Below, in pieces: positions 25,480-34,826 of a DNA stretch of 64,000 nucleotides (position 1 is its first letter; every line of letters begins with the position of its first letter). The position numbers and the translations under genes were made by a program. The notes under the pieces were generated by a model. The model did no database searches. It was given only the letters and a program-made list of their open reading frames with translations, and was not told the origin of the DNA. Origin of the DNA: Halobaculum halobium (GTDB lineage: Archaea > Halobacteriota > Halobacteria > Halobacteriales > Haloferacaceae); NCBI RefSeq assembly GCF_030127145.1, contig NZ_CP126158.1, positions 930,001-994,000 of the forward strand. The letters run 5' to 3'.

Positions 25480-26868
25480 GTGCAGCGTCCCTCCCTCGAC
25501 GCCGTCCGCGGGTTCGACCGCGCCGTCTACGTCATCGCGCTGGGACAGCTGATCAACGTCTTCGGCGGCGGCCTCGTCTACCCGTTCGCGACGGTCCACT
25601 TCCACCTCGAAGTCGGTATCGCGCTGTCGGTCGTCGGCCTCGGGCTGGGCGCCAAGAGCGTGACGACCGCCGCAGGGACGGCCGCCGGCGGGCTCCTCGC
25701 GGACGTGGTGGGACGCAAGCCCGTGATGGTCGCGTCGATGGCGCTATCAGCGCTCGCGCTCGCGGCGTTCGCGTTCGTTCCTGAGGTCGCAGCCGCCGTT
25801 CCGGCCGCAGTCCCGGCCGCGACCGGAATCTCCCCGTTCGGCGTCGCGTTCGTCGCCGTTTGCGTCGCCTCCGGGTTCGTTCGGGGGCTGTACACGCCGG
25901 CGAGCCACGCGATGACCGCGGATCTGACCGCCGCCGCCGAGCGCGACCGCGGGTACGCCCTGCTGAAGGTCGCGAACAACGTCGGCTTCGGCGCCGGCTT
26001 CGTGGTCGGTGGCGCCCTCTACTCGGTTGCCTCGGTCGCCGTCTTCGTCGCCGACGGCGCCACATCCGCCGTCGTCGCGCTCGTCATTCTCCTGTTCGTC
26101 CCCCGCGTCGCCGGCGACGCGAGCGGCGGCAGCGACGCGGACGACGCAACCCACGCGGCGTCGTCGAAGCCGAGCGCGCTCGCGGCGTGGTGGCGGGCGG
26201 CGACCAGGCCGCGAGTGCTCGCGCTGGCGGGGATCAACGTCGGCTTCGCGGTGATGTACGCGCAGATGCAGACGACGGTCCCGATCGTCGCCAAGGAGGG
26301 ACTGGGCCTCACGGCCGCCCAGCTCGGCACGCTGTACGTCGTGAACCCGCTCACGATCGTTCTCCTGCAGCTTCCGCTGGTCGACGCTGTCGGCGGCTGG
26401 CGACGAACGCGGGGGCTCGTCGTCTCGGCGTGTTGCTGGGCCGTCGCGATGCTCGCGGCGTGGGGCGCCGACCTCCTCAGCGTCCCCATCGGCGGCGGCC
26501 TCACCGCACCGGCGGTCCTGCTGGGTGTCGCGCTCGTCGCCGCTCACCTCTTCGTTCGGACGGTCGGGGAGGTCTTGCACTCCCCGCTCGCGTCGGCGCT
26601 GATGTCGGATCTCGGGACGACCGCCGAGCGCGGGACCCAGCTCTCGATGCTCGAAGTCGCCAAGCGCCTCGGGATCGGCCTCGGTTCGTTCGCCGGCGGC
26701 CTGTTCTTCGATTACGGGGTGTCCGGCCTGTTGTGGCCGGCGCTCGTCGTCGTGTGCGGGCTCGTCGTCGCGACACTGCTGTGGCTGGAGCGCTCGCTCT
26801 CCCCCGGGGAGAACGGCGCACGAGGCGACGCGACGGACCCGGCGGGCGAGTCAGCGACCGGCGACTGA
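25480..26868 (+). CDS. MFS transporter
   Basis: 462 residues from GTG 25480 with about 12 hydrophobic segments. The loop 2-3 signature GGLLADVVGRKPVMV is the classical major-facilitator motif, and GDASGG... marks a hydrophilic central loop. The second half contains TQLSMLEVAKRLGIGLGSF. It is a proton-coupled or facilitative inner-membrane transporter with unknown substrate. It is divergent from the RHH regulator (193 bp), which might control it; that is only inferred from position. Confidence 0.85.
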   Translation: MQRPSLDAVRGFDRAVYVIALGQLINVFGGGLVYPFATVHFHLEVGIALSVVGLGLGAKSVTTAAGTAAGGLLADVVGRKPVMVASMALSALALAAFAFVPEVAAAVPAAVPAATGISPFGVAFVAVCVASGFVRGLYTPASHAMTADLTAAAERDRGYALLKVANNVGFGAGFVVGGALYSVASVAVFVADGATSAVVALVILLFVPRVAGDASGGSDADDATHAASSKPSALAAWWRAATRPRVLALAGINVGFAVMYAQMQTTVPIVAKEGLGLTAAQLGTLYVVNPLTIVLLQLPLVDAVGGWRRTRGLVVSACCWAVAMLAAWGADLLSVPIGGGLTAPAVLLGVALVAAHLFVRTVGEVLHSPLASALMSDLGTTAERGTQLSMLEVAKRLGIGLGSFAGGLFFDYGVSGLLWPALVVVCGLVVATLLWLERSLSPGENGARGDATDPAGESATGD

Positions 26869-26979
26869 TCCGGGAATCGAGGCGGCGACCGGCGTCGCCC
26901 CCGACCGGTCTCGGACTGCGGGGGAGTACCCGAAACCGCTATCCGCCGGCGTCGCCGACGGTTGGGTACTCGGCCCCCG

Positions 26980-27270
26980 ATGAACGACACACGGATCGCC
27001 GAAGAGCGGATCGAGCGACTCGCCGAGTTCGCCGAGCGGTCGGCCCGCGCCGGCGACGACGAGCGGGCGCGCGAGTCCGTCAGGCTCGCCAGGCGGATCG
27101 CCGAGCGCCACCGCTGTGGGCTGCCTCGCCGGTTCGACCGGTTCACCTGCGACGCGTGCGACGCGTTCCTCATTCCGGGCCGCAACGCTCGCGTCAGACT
27201 GCAGGAGGGAAGCCACGTCGTGATCCGGTGCGACTGCGGCGCGACCGAGCGCTACCCGTATCGAGACTGA
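26980..27270 (+). CDS. rnp4: ribonuclease P protein component 4 (Rpp21/Rpr2)
   Basis: 96 residues. It has an N-terminal helical part (RIERLAEFAERSARAGDDER, then SVRLARRIAERHR) and a zinc ribbon with CDACDAFLIPGRNARVR and IRCDCGATERYPYR. The protein is a subunit of archaeal RNase P, which processes tRNA 5' ends. I used ATG 26980; the upstream in-frame start at 26962 adds MGTRPP. It is followed after 84 bp by the YhbY-like gene. Confidence 0.92.
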   Translation: MNDTRIAEERIERLAEFAERSARAGDDERARESVRLARRIAERHRCGLPRRFDRFTCDACDAFLIPGRNARVRLQEGSHVVIRCDCGATERYPYRD

Positions 27271-27354
27271 TCCGCGGCGGGGGTGACACCCGAAGGCAGG
27301 CACGCTACATCGCGAACGGGAACCTTCAAACCGCTTCCACGGGTAGCGAGGCGT

Positions 27355-27603
27355 ATGACTGACCAGGATCTGCGCAAGCAGGCCCACGACCTCGACGTAA
27401 CCGTCTGGGTCGGCAAGAAGGGCGTCTCGGCGGTCGTCGACGAGCTCGACGACCAACTGAAGGAGCGCGACCTCGTGAAGGTGAAGTTCCACCGCTCGGC
27501 CCAGGCGGGAACCGACGTCGACGAGCTCGCCGCCGACCTGGCCGAGCGGGTGTCTGCCGACCTCGTCGAGACGCGCGGCCACACGGCGGTGCTCCACAAA
27601 TGA
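27355..27603 (+). CDS. YhbY/CRM-domain RNA-binding protein
   Basis: 82 residues. The CRM-type RNA-binding domain is shown by TVWVGKKGVSAVVDELDDQL, by KVKFHRSA, and by the terminal RGHTAVLHK. Bacterial YhbY associates with pre-50S ribosomes; archaeal members are assumed to bind RNA similarly. The stop overlaps the mscS start (ATGA at 27600), so translation is coupled. The position after rnp4 fits an RNA-processing operon. Confidence 0.88.
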   Translation: MTDQDLRKQAHDLDVTVWVGKKGVSAVVDELDDQLKERDLVKVKFHRSAQAGTDVDELAADLAERVSADLVETRGHTAVLHK

Positions 27604-28556
27604 GCGTCTCGGGGGCCGGAGCGGTCCTCCAGACGGGCACGCCGGCGCCCGACGCGTCGGCTTCGTCGGACGCGTCGGCGCTCGTCGCCGACCTCCTCGC
27701 GAGCGTCGGCGTCCCGGCGACGCTCGCGGACCCGCTCGGCGCGGCGATCACGTTCCTCGTCGTGCTGGGGGTGTTCTACGTCGCCGGGCGGGCGTTCGTC
27801 GTTCCGGTGCTCGATCGGGTGCTCGACGCCCGCGGACTCGACACGCACGCCAAGCGACCGCTGCGGAAGATCGCGAACCTCGTCGTCGTCTTCGCCGGCG
27901 TCGCCGTCGGGTTCGGGCTGGCCGGCTACGGTGACTTTCTCCAGTCGCTCGCGACGATCGCCGCCGCGGCGACGCTCGCGATCGGCTTCGCGATGCAGGA
28001 CGTGATCAAGAACTTCGTCGCCGGGATCTTCATCTTCACCGACAAGCCGTTCCGCATCGGCGACTGGATCGAGTGGGACGGCAACTCCGGCATCGTCGAG
28101 GACATCTCCTTCCGGGTGTCGCGGGTTCGAACCTTCGACAACGAGCTGCTGACGGTGCCGAACTCCCAGCTCACCGACGGCGTGATCAAAAACCCCGTCG
28201 CGAAGGAGACGCTCCGCCTGCAGTTCCTCTTCGGCATCGGCTACGGCGACGACATCGACCACGCGACCGAGATCATCGTCGAGGAGGCCGAGCGGCACCC
28301 GGAGATCCTCGCGGACCCGGCGCCGTCGGTCCGCCTCACCGAACTGGCCGACAGCTACGTCGGGCTCAAGAGCCGCATCTGGATCGACAACCCCTCGCGC
28401 GCCGACTTCGTCAAGATCCGCGCGGAGTACGTGAAGCGCGTGAAGGAGCGCTTCGACGAGGAGGGGATCGAGATCCCGTTCCCGCAGCGGGACCTCACGG
28501 GCAACGTGGAACTCAACACGCCCGCAGAGGGCGGCGCGGCCCTCGGCGGCGACTGA
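27600..28556 (+). CDS. MscS-family mechanosensitive ion channel
   Basis: 318 residues. Three N-terminal membrane helices are followed by the pore helix with GFAMQDVIKNFVAGIFIFTD and the beta domain PFRIGDWIEWDGNSGIVEDI and TVPNSQLTDGVI. Channels of this family open on hypo-osmotic shock to release solutes, relevant to a halophile. The start overlaps the yhbY-like stop by four bases. Confidence 0.93.
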   Translation: MSVSGAGAVLQTGTPAPDASASSDASALVADLLASVGVPATLADPLGAAITFLVVLGVFYVAGRAFVVPVLDRVLDARGLDTHAKRPLRKIANLVVVFAGVAVGFGLAGYGDFLQSLATIAAAATLAIGFAMQDVIKNFVAGIFIFTDKPFRIGDWIEWDGNSGIVEDISFRVSRVRTFDNELLTVPNSQLTDGVIKNPVAKETLRLQFLFGIGYGDDIDHATEIIVEEAERHPEILADPAPSVRLTELADSYVGLKSRIWIDNPSRADFVKIRAEYVKRVKERFDEEGIEIPFPQRDLTGNVELNTPAEGGAALGGD

Positions 28557-28694
28557 CGGCGACGGACGCGCTCGGTCACGCGCGGCTCGTTTCGTCCTCC
28601 GGAGCGCGACAGCCGACAGATTCAGGGCGCGCGTTCCCGTGCTGACGTGTGACATGTGCACGATAATTACTGCCCCTGCTCCCGCCGACAGCCG

Positions 28695-30218
28695 ATGACA
28701 GCGGCGACACCGGACTCGTTCGATCTCCTCGAAGCGACGGTCGCCGACGTACACGCCGCGATGGAGGCGGGCGAGGTGACCGCCGAGGCGCTCGTCGAGC
28801 GCTATCTCGACCGGATCGACCGCTACGACGACGACCTGAACGCGGTTCTGACGCTGAATTCCAGTGCCCGCGAGCGCGCTCGCGACCTCGACCGCCGGTA
28901 CGAGGCGGACGGACCCGTCGGCCCGCTCCACGGCGTGCCGACGCTCGTGAAGGACAACCACGACACCGCCGACATGGCGACGACAGCCGGCTGTGCCGCG
29001 CTCGCCGACTCCCGCCCCCCGCGCGATGCGTTCGTCGTCGAGCGACTCCGGGACGCCGGGGCGGTGATCCTCGGCAAGACGAACCTCCAAGAGCTGTCGT
29101 TCGGCGTCGACACGATCAGTTCGCTCGGCGGCGAGACGCGCAACGCCTACAGCCGCTCGCACAGGCCGTCCGGCTCCAGCGGCGGCACGGCGGTCGCGGT
29201 CGCCGCGAACCTGGCGACACTCGGCACCGGATCGGATACCTGCTCGTCGGTTCGGTCGCCGCCGGCGTTCAACGCCTGCGTCGGCGTCCGTCCGACGCGG
29301 GGGCTGGTCAGCCGGACCGGGATCGTCCCGCTGAGCCTGACGCAGGACACCGCCGGTCCGATCACCCGAACCGTCGGCGACGCCGCACGGATGCTGGACG
29401 CGATGGCGGGCTACGACCCGGCCGACCCGGTCACGGCTCGCGGCGCCGACGCCGTTCCCGACGGCGGCTACGTCGCCCACCTGGACCCAGACGGACTCGC
29501 GGGAGCGCGGGTCGGCGTCGTGCGGCAGTTCTTCGGGACCCGCGGGGAACCGGACGACGGGCGGGAGAGCCGGACGGCCGACGCGGCGGCCGTGACCGCG
29601 ATCGTCGACGACGCGATCGCGGCGTTCGAGTCGGCGGGCGCGATGGTCGTCGATCCCGTCGAGGTCGTCGACCTCGGGAAGCTGGAGAGCGCGCGAGTCC
29701 TGACGTACGAATGGGCGCGCGACTTCGCCCGCTACCTCGAGGAGATCGGCGACGCGACCCCGTACGACTCGCTCGCGGAGGTGGTCGAGACGGGGGCGGT
29801 CGCCGAATCGATCGCCGCGCGGATCGAGGAGTCGGGCGCGCTCGACGTCGATCCCGCCGCGGTCGACGGCGACCCGGACTACCTCCGTCGGCTTCGCCGA
29901 CGCGAGGAGTTGCGCGATGAGACGCTCGCGACGATGGTCGAGCACGACCTCGACGCGCTGTTGTACCCCCCGTCGCGCGTCCCGCCGGTCGAGATTCCGG
30001 CTCACCAGCCGTTCGAGGAACTGAACTGCGAGCTGTCGGCGCACACCGGCCTGCCGTCGATCGCCGTGCCCGCCGGGACCACCGACGGGGGGCTGCCGGT
30101 CGGCGTCGAACTGCTCGGTCGGGCGTTCGCCGAACCTCGGTTGTTCGAACTCGCGTCCGGGTTCGAGCGAGTCGCGGACCCCCGCAGTCCGCCCGCGGAT
30201 ACCAGACCGCTCGAGTGA
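28695..30218 (+). CDS. amidase signature family hydrolase
   Basis: 507 residues. The Ser-cisSer-Lys triad is visible: Lys in PTLVKDNHDT, the glycine/serine loop PSGSSGGTAVAVA, and the nucleophile region GTGSDTCSSVRSPPAF. The usual GGS of the signature reads CSS here, as in an amidase subgroup distinct from GatA. It hydrolyses an amide of unknown identity. A genuine GatA is unlikely because no gatB or gatC is adjacent. ATG 28695 is preferred to the upstream ATG 28656, which adds a cysteine-rich stretch not typical of the family. Confidence 0.85.
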   Translation: MTAATPDSFDLLEATVADVHAAMEAGEVTAEALVERYLDRIDRYDDDLNAVLTLNSSARERARDLDRRYEADGPVGPLHGVPTLVKDNHDTADMATTAGCAALADSRPPRDAFVVERLRDAGAVILGKTNLQELSFGVDTISSLGGETRNAYSRSHRPSGSSGGTAVAVAANLATLGTGSDTCSSVRSPPAFNACVGVRPTRGLVSRTGIVPLSLTQDTAGPITRTVGDAARMLDAMAGYDPADPVTARGADAVPDGGYVAHLDPDGLAGARVGVVRQFFGTRGEPDDGRESRTADAAAVTAIVDDAIAAFESAGAMVVDPVEVVDLGKLESARVLTYEWARDFARYLEEIGDATPYDSLAEVVETGAVAESIAARIEESGALDVDPAAVDGDPDYLRRLRRREELRDETLATMVEHDLDALLYPPSRVPPVEIPAHQPFEELNCELSAHTGLPSIAVPAGTTDGGLPVGVELLGRAFAEPRLFELASGFERVADPRSPPADTRPLE

Positions 30219-30221
30219 GCG

Positions 30222-31367
30222 TTACTCGTCGAGCACCTGCTGTGCGATCGTGTTGCGGAGAACCTCGCTGGTCCCCTCGTAGATCTCGTTGAGCTTCGCG
30301 TCGCGGTAGAACCGCTCGACGGGGAAGTCCTTCGTGTAGCCGTAGCCGCCGTGGATCTGGATCGCCTCGTTGGCCACCTCGCGGCTGATCTCGCTGGCGT
30401 ACAGCTTCGCCTGCGCGGCCTCCTTGATGAACGGCTCGCCCTTGATCTTCAGGTCCGCCGCCTTGTGCATCAGCAGCTCCGCGGCTTGCAGCTTGGTGTC
30501 CATGTCCGCGATCTTGTGCTGGATCGCCTGGAACTGCGAAATGGGGCCGCCGAACTGGTCACGCTCGGTTGCGTACTGGGCCGCCTCGTCGAGCGCCGCC
30601 CGCGCGATGCCGACGCCGCGGGCGGCGATGGTGATCCGGCCGCCGTTGAGGGTCTTGAGCGCCTGCACGAACCCGTCGCCTTCCTCACCCAGCAGGCGGT
30701 CCTCGGGGAGGTACATATCGTCGAAGCGGAGCTCGGCGGTCGGACAGCCCTTGTCGCCGAGCTTGTGCTCCGTCCCCTCGACGATGAAGCCGTCGTCCTC
30801 CTCGGGACGAACGACGAACGAGGAGATTCCCTTGTTACCGGCGTCGGGGTCGGTTTTCGCGAACAGCGTCACCGTGTCGGCGACCGAGCCGTTCGAGATC
30901 CACAGCTTCCCGCCGTTGACGACGTAGCCGTCGCCGTCCGTTTCCGCGGTGGTCTCCATCGCGGGCACGTCCGAGCCAGCGCCGGCCTCCGAGAGCGCGA
31001 ACGCCCCGATGTCCTCACCCTCGGCGAGTGGGGTGAGGTACTCCTGTTTCTGCTCCTCGTCGCCGAAGGCGTACAGCATGTTGCCCGCGAGCGAGATGTG
31101 CGCGGCGACGACGGTGCCGAGGCCGCCCGAGCCGCGCGCGATCTCGGAGAGCCCGAGCGCGTAGCTGTGGTAATCGAGGTCGGCGCCGCCGTACTCCTCG
31201 GGGAACGGCATGCCCATCAGGCCGAGCTCGGCCATCTGATCGACGATGTCGCGGGGGAACTCGTCCTCCTCGTCGATCTCGGCGGCTCGCGGCACGATCT
31301 CCTTGTCGACGAACTCCGCGACCATGTCGCGGATCTGCTGTTGCTCGGTGGTCAGCCCGAAGTCCAT
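30222..31367 (-). CDS. acyl-CoA dehydrogenase
   Basis: 381 residues, full length. MDFGLTTEQQQIRDMVAEFV at the start, ALSEAGAGSDVPAM, WISNGSVAD, the FAD-binding QFGGPISQFQAIQHKIADMD, IQIHGGYGYTKDFPVERFYRD and the catalytic-base EIYEGTSE are all canonical for short- and medium-chain enzymes. Closer to butyryl-CoA dehydrogenase-type enzymes than the other copy at 3256. Single gene with its own upstream region. Confidence 0.94.
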   Translation of the reverse strand: MDFGLTTEQQQIRDMVAEFVDKEIVPRAAEIDEEDEFPRDIVDQMAELGLMGMPFPEEYGGADLDYHSYALGLSEIARGSGGLGTVVAAHISLAGNMLYAFGDEEQKQEYLTPLAEGEDIGAFALSEAGAGSDVPAMETTAETDGDGYVVNGGKLWISNGSVADTVTLFAKTDPDAGNKGISSFVVRPEEDDGFIVEGTEHKLGDKGCPTAELRFDDMYLPEDRLLGEEGDGFVQALKTLNGGRITIAARGVGIARAALDEAAQYATERDQFGGPISQFQAIQHKIADMDTKLQAAELLMHKAADLKIKGEPFIKEAAQAKLYASEISREVANEAIQIHGGYGYTKDFPVERFYRDAKLNEIYEGTSEVLRNTIAQQVLDE

Positions 31368-31483
31368 GGTCGTTCCTGTGAGTTATGCGGCTTCAATCTT
31401 TGCAGTGTCGCCGGCGGCGACGGGATCGACGGAGGAATCGCCGGGCCGATCGTGTGACAGAACCGCGACACGCACCACACAGT

Positions 31484-31493
31484 ACTTTTTAAC
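31484..31493 (+). promoter_or_regulatory. TATA-like element for the squalene/phytoene synthase gene
   Basis: ACTTTTTAAC is centred ~32 bp before ATG 31521. Confidence 0.45.
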
Positions 31494-31520
31494 CCTCCTA
31501 CCATAGGCCACTCCAACTGA

Positions 31521-32600
31521 ATGCCCGACGCCGACCGCCCCGCCGCGACCCACCCCGACGCCGACCTCGCGTGGTGCCACGAGGCCGTCCAGGGTGTCTC
31601 GCGCACCTTCGCGCTGACTGTCGATACCCTCGACGAACCGATGTCGTCGTACATCTGCCTCGGCTATCTCGTCTGCCGGGTCGCCGACACCGTCGAGGAC
31701 GCCGACCACATCGCCCCCGACGAACAGGCCGCCCTCCTCAGGGAGTTCGACGCCGCACTGGATCCCGACGACGACACCGACGCCGGCGACTTCCGCGCCT
31801 CGGTCGACCCGCACCTCCCGCCAGAGCCCGAGCGCTCGGCTGACTGGGAGGTCGTCGCCGAAGTGGAGCGCGTGTTCGCCACCTTCGAGGGCCTCCCGCC
31901 GGAGGTACGGCGCGCGGTCGTGCCGCCGGCCCGCGAGATGGCCACCGGGATGGCCGACTTCGTCGAGCGCTACGCCGACGAGGGCGGCCTCCGCATCGAG
32001 ACCCGCAACGAACTCGAGGAGTACTGCTACTACGTCGCCGGCACCGTGGGCACCCTGATCACGAATCTCGTCACGACGCTGGGCAGCATCGACGACGAGC
32101 GCACCGAGCGGCTGTACGAGGTCGCCGAGGAGTTCGGGCTGCTCCTCCAGCTCGTGAACGTCGCGAAGGACGTCCACGACGACTACACCGAAGAGAACAA
32201 CGTCTACCTCCCGGCCGAGTGGCTCGACGCGGAGGGCGTCCCGCAAGACGAGGTCGTCGCCCCCGAGCACCGCGACGGCACCGCCAGCGTCGTCTCCCGC
32301 ACCGCGGGCTACGCGCGGGGCTTCCTCGACGGCGCCCAGACGTACCTCGAACACGTTCCGCTGGTCGAGGGCAACACGCTCGCGGCGTGGACGATCCCGT
32401 ACCTGCTCGCGGTTGGTACGCTGCGCGAGCTGTCGGAGCATCCCGAGCGCGCGGTGACTGGGGAGGGCGTGAAGGTGAGCCGCGAGGAGGTGTTCGCGGT
32501 CGTCACCGCGGCACACGAACACGGCCGCGACGCGCTGCCGCGCCTGCGGGAGTCGATTGCGACGCAGCCGTTCCACACGGCGCCGTCGGCGGCGGACTGA
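31521..32600 (+). CDS. squalene/phytoene synthase family protein, probably squalene synthase
   Basis: 359 residues. Head-to-head prenyl synthase with the substrate motif SRTFALTVDTLDEP, first Asp-rich motif CRVADTVEDAD, YCYYVAGTVGTLIT, and second Asp-rich motif VNVAKDVHDDYTEENNVYLP. The DTVED and the wording around it resemble farnesyl-diphosphate farnesyltransferase (squalene synthase) more than phytoene synthase. In haloarchaea squalene is a major membrane neutral lipid. No other carotenoid genes are adjacent. Confidence 0.85.
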   Translation: MPDADRPAATHPDADLAWCHEAVQGVSRTFALTVDTLDEPMSSYICLGYLVCRVADTVEDADHIAPDEQAALLREFDAALDPDDDTDAGDFRASVDPHLPPEPERSADWEVVAEVERVFATFEGLPPEVRRAVVPPAREMATGMADFVERYADEGGLRIETRNELEEYCYYVAGTVGTLITNLVTTLGSIDDERTERLYEVAEEFGLLLQLVNVAKDVHDDYTEENNVYLPAEWLDAEGVPQDEVVAPEHRDGTASVVSRTAGYARGFLDGAQTYLEHVPLVEGNTLAAWTIPYLLAVGTLRELSEHPERAVTGEGVKVSREEVFAVVTAAHEHGRDALPRLRESIATQPFHTAPSAAD

Positions 32601-32695
32601 CGGGATTCCCGTTCCCCGACGGTGTGAGCACCTTGTTCCCATCGGTCGAGTGCTCATAACTATCTCCTCACGTATCGACTGGGTAGCGTGATGAC

Positions 32696-32842
32696 ATGAC
32701 CTCAGAACGCGAACTCGTCTGTGAACGCTGTGCCGACTCAGGCGGACGACCGATCGTGACGACCACCACCGACGACCCGCTGGAGGTGTCCGAGTGCGAT
32801 CGCTGTGGTGCGATCCTCGACATCAGCGACCACGACTGGTAG
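32696..32842 (+). CDS. 48-residue zinc-ribbon protein
   Basis: ATG 32696 to TAG 32842. Two CxxC pairs, LVCERCAD and ECDRCGAI, ~30 residues apart, suggest a single zinc ribbon; the tail is ISDHDW. Short proteins with two CxxC knuckles are common in haloarchaea, and some affect growth or biofilm. It lies between the synthase and thioredoxin-family genes on the same strand. Function unknown. Confidence 0.65.
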   Translation: MTSERELVCERCADSGGRPIVTTTTDDPLEVSECDRCGAILDISDHDW

Positions 32843-32890
32843 ATCGGTAGCCCAACCACTTTCTCCGACCCGGCCCAACCACCGACCACA

Positions 32891-33454
32891 ATGGTCCAGA
32901 CCGACTCCGACTCCGAACTCGCCCGCGGCGACGCCGCGCCCGACTTCGAACTCCCCGGCGTCGACGGCGACACCCTCGCGCTCGCGGACTTCGCCGGGTA
33001 CGGCGCCGTGTTGGTCGTGTTCACCTGCAACCACTGCCCGTACGCGCAGGCGAAGTTCGACCTGCTGAACCGCGTCGCCGCCGAGTACGACGACTGCGCG
33101 GTCGTGGGGATCAATCCCAACGACGCCGAAGACTACCCGGAAGACTCGTTCGAGCGGATGGTCGAGTACGTCGAGTCGGGCGAGGTCGCCTACGACGCGT
33201 ACCTCCGCGACGAGACCGCCGAAGCGGCCCGCGCCTACGGCGCCGTCTGCACGCCCGACCCGTTCCTCCTACGCAACGCCGACGGGGCCGGCGCGTTCAC
33301 CCTCGCGTACCACGGCCGTCTCGACGACGCGCTCAACCCCGACGACGAGGCGACCGAAGTGTACGTCACTGACGCCATCGACGCGGTGCTCGCGGGCGAC
33401 GACGTGCCCCTCGACCCGGGGCCGAGCCGCGGCTGTTCGATCAAATGGCCGTGA
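32891..33454 (+). CDS. thioredoxin-family (AhpC/TSA-like) protein
   Basis: 187 residues. GDAAPDFELPGVDG, an extended LVVFTCNHCPYAQAKFD with a CxxC redox site, and VVGINPNDAEDYPEDS match the peroxiredoxin-like thioredoxin fold proteins with a CNHCP motif. It probably acts as a cytoplasmic thiol oxidoreductase. Another Cys near the end (RGCSIKW) is typical of the group. Only 48 bp separates it from the small zinc-ribbon gene. Confidence 0.88.
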   Translation: MVQTDSDSELARGDAAPDFELPGVDGDTLALADFAGYGAVLVVFTCNHCPYAQAKFDLLNRVAAEYDDCAVVGINPNDAEDYPEDSFERMVEYVESGEVAYDAYLRDETAEAARAYGAVCTPDPFLLRNADGAGAFTLAYHGRLDDALNPDDEATEVYVTDAIDAVLAGDDVPLDPGPSRGCSIKWP

Positions 33455-33496
33455 ACTGACGTGGCGAACCGTAAGCGGTCGATCCGGCGGCGTGCC

Positions 33497-33958
33497 TCAG
33501 GCCGCCTCGCCGCCGGAATCCGCGGCATCGTCTGCTAACTCTTCGAACGTCTTGCGTGCGTTCTTCACCGCCTTCTCGTGTTTGGCGGGGTACGCCTCCA
33601 CCTTCGCGCGGAAGGTGATCCCCGGACCGAGTTCGGCGCTGCCTTTGAATGCGGCCTGCTTGTCGAGGCGGAGGAACAGCGAGTTGTTGTCGTCGACGCG
33701 CTCGTCGAGTTCGGCGAGGACGCGGGTCCACTCGGGCAGGTCCGCGAGCGTCGCGAGGACGTGGCGCACGTCGTCGGCGCGCTCGACGCGCGCCGAGAGG
33801 ACGACGATTCGGTCGCCGTGGTGGCCCGCGTTGACGACGCGGTCGATCTCGAACTCCTCGGGGAGGAACGTCCGCAGCGCGTCCTCGACGCGCTTCTCGT
33901 CTTCCGTGGCGTAACAGAAGGCCCGCAGATCGACGTAGTGGAAGGGAACGGAGCTCAC
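33497..33958 (-). CDS. RNA-binding protein of the archaeal exosome-associated COG1325 type
   Basis: 153 residues from GTG 33958 (SSVPFHYVDLRAFCYATEDE). The RAFCYATEDEKRVEDALRTF motif, then NAGHHGDRIVVLSARVE and the LFLRLDKQAAFKG segment, are typical of the COG1325 family, a ribosomal-protein-L5-like fold often encoded near exosome or RNase P genes. Its role is inferred to be RNA binding. The longer frame back to 34021 is less likely to be translated. Converges with the thioredoxin-family gene. Confidence 0.78.
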   Translation of the reverse strand: MSSVPFHYVDLRAFCYATEDEKRVEDALRTFLPEEFEIDRVVNAGHHGDRIVVLSARVERADDVRHVLATLADLPEWTRVLAELDERVDDNNSLFLRLDKQAAFKGSAELGPGITFRAKVEAYPAKHEKAVKNARKTFEELADDAADSGGEAA

Positions 33959-34054
33959 GATACTCGCCTCTAGACGGGTCGGGGATGAAAAGGGGTCGGC
34001 TCGCGCGGCGACGGACCGCAACTCGTCGCGCCGGCTGGCCCCAGAAGGGTCGCG

Positions 34055-34261
34055 TTACTCCTCGCCGTCGTCCGCGTCGCCCTCGGCGGCCTCCAGCGCG
34101 TCGGCGGGGACGCCCTGCTCTTGGCCCTCCTCGAAACTGATCGTGTAGGTCGCGTCGCCGAACATCGTCTCCATGACCTGCGTCACGGTGCCGGTCTCGC
34201 CGTCGAACTCGCTGTGCTCGTCGTGCAGCACGACGCTGTCGTCCTTCTCGAACTCGGTCAT
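34055..34261 (-). CDS. small KOW/SH3-like haloarchaeal protein
   Basis: 68 residues from ATG 34261, starting MTEFEKDDSVVLHDEHSEFDGETGTV. The alternation of strands, with GTVTQVMETMFGDATYTISF, suggests an SH3/KOW-type barrel, and the tail is acidic. It belongs to a widespread haloarchaeal small-protein family without assigned function. Same strand as the COG1325 gene, 96 bp upstream of it. Confidence 0.7.
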   Translation of the reverse strand: MTEFEKDDSVVLHDEHSEFDGETGTVTQVMETMFGDATYTISFEEGQEQGVPADALEAAEGDADDGEE

Positions 34262-34303
34262 GGACCGACGTTCGACACGACCGTACAAAAGGTCGCTGAA
34301 AGG

Positions 34304-34750
34304 CTACGAGGCGGCGGCCCGGACGACCGCCAGCGCGGTGCCGTAGCCCGCGACCGCGAGCGCGACCGACCCGCTCACGCCCGACACGACCGCGCCCACG
34401 TCGGCGACGCCGGCGAGCGGCGCTACCAAATCAAGTCCACGGAACACGGCGCGATCGGCCGCGGTAACGGCGGCGGCGGTCGCGTCCGCTCCGATGGCGA
34501 GCGTCCCAGCGACGAGCGCGACCGCGATCGCAACGAGGACGACCGACGGGAGCCGCCGATGGAACCACGGGAACGCCGCTTCGGCTCGAGTCCCGTCGCG
34601 ACGCGTACCCCCGGAGCGATCGGAACGTCCGACCCCCACGGTGCCGCCTCGCGCCGTGCTCGCGCGCGTTCGCGTCTCGGTACCGTTGGCCCCGCCACCG
34701 CGTCTCCCGACTCCGTGCGCCCTGCCCGCGGGTTGGTCAGATCCGGACAT
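34304..34750 (-). CDS. hypothetical membrane protein
   Basis: 148 residues from ATG 34750. The first ~65 residues are hydrophilic and rich in Gly, Arg and Thr. A clear membrane helix lies at about 68-87 (VVLVAIAVALVAGTLAIGA). A second hydrophobic region, possibly two helices, covers about 105-145. No family is recognised. It sits between a small KOW-like gene and an EamA-type gene on the same strand. Confidence 0.5.
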   Translation of the reverse strand: MSGSDQPAGRAHGVGRRGGGANGTETRTRASTARGGTVGVGRSDRSGGTRRDGTRAEAAFPWFHRRLPSVVLVAIAVALVAGTLAIGADATAAAVTAADRAVFRGLDLVAPLAGVADVGAVVSGVSGSVALAVAGYGTALAVVRAAAS

Positions 34751-34826
34751 TCGGGGCGTCTGGTCCCCCTTCGGGCGATAAACCTTCGCGACCGCCGGCG
34801 CCGATTCCGTCCCAAGACCACCGGCG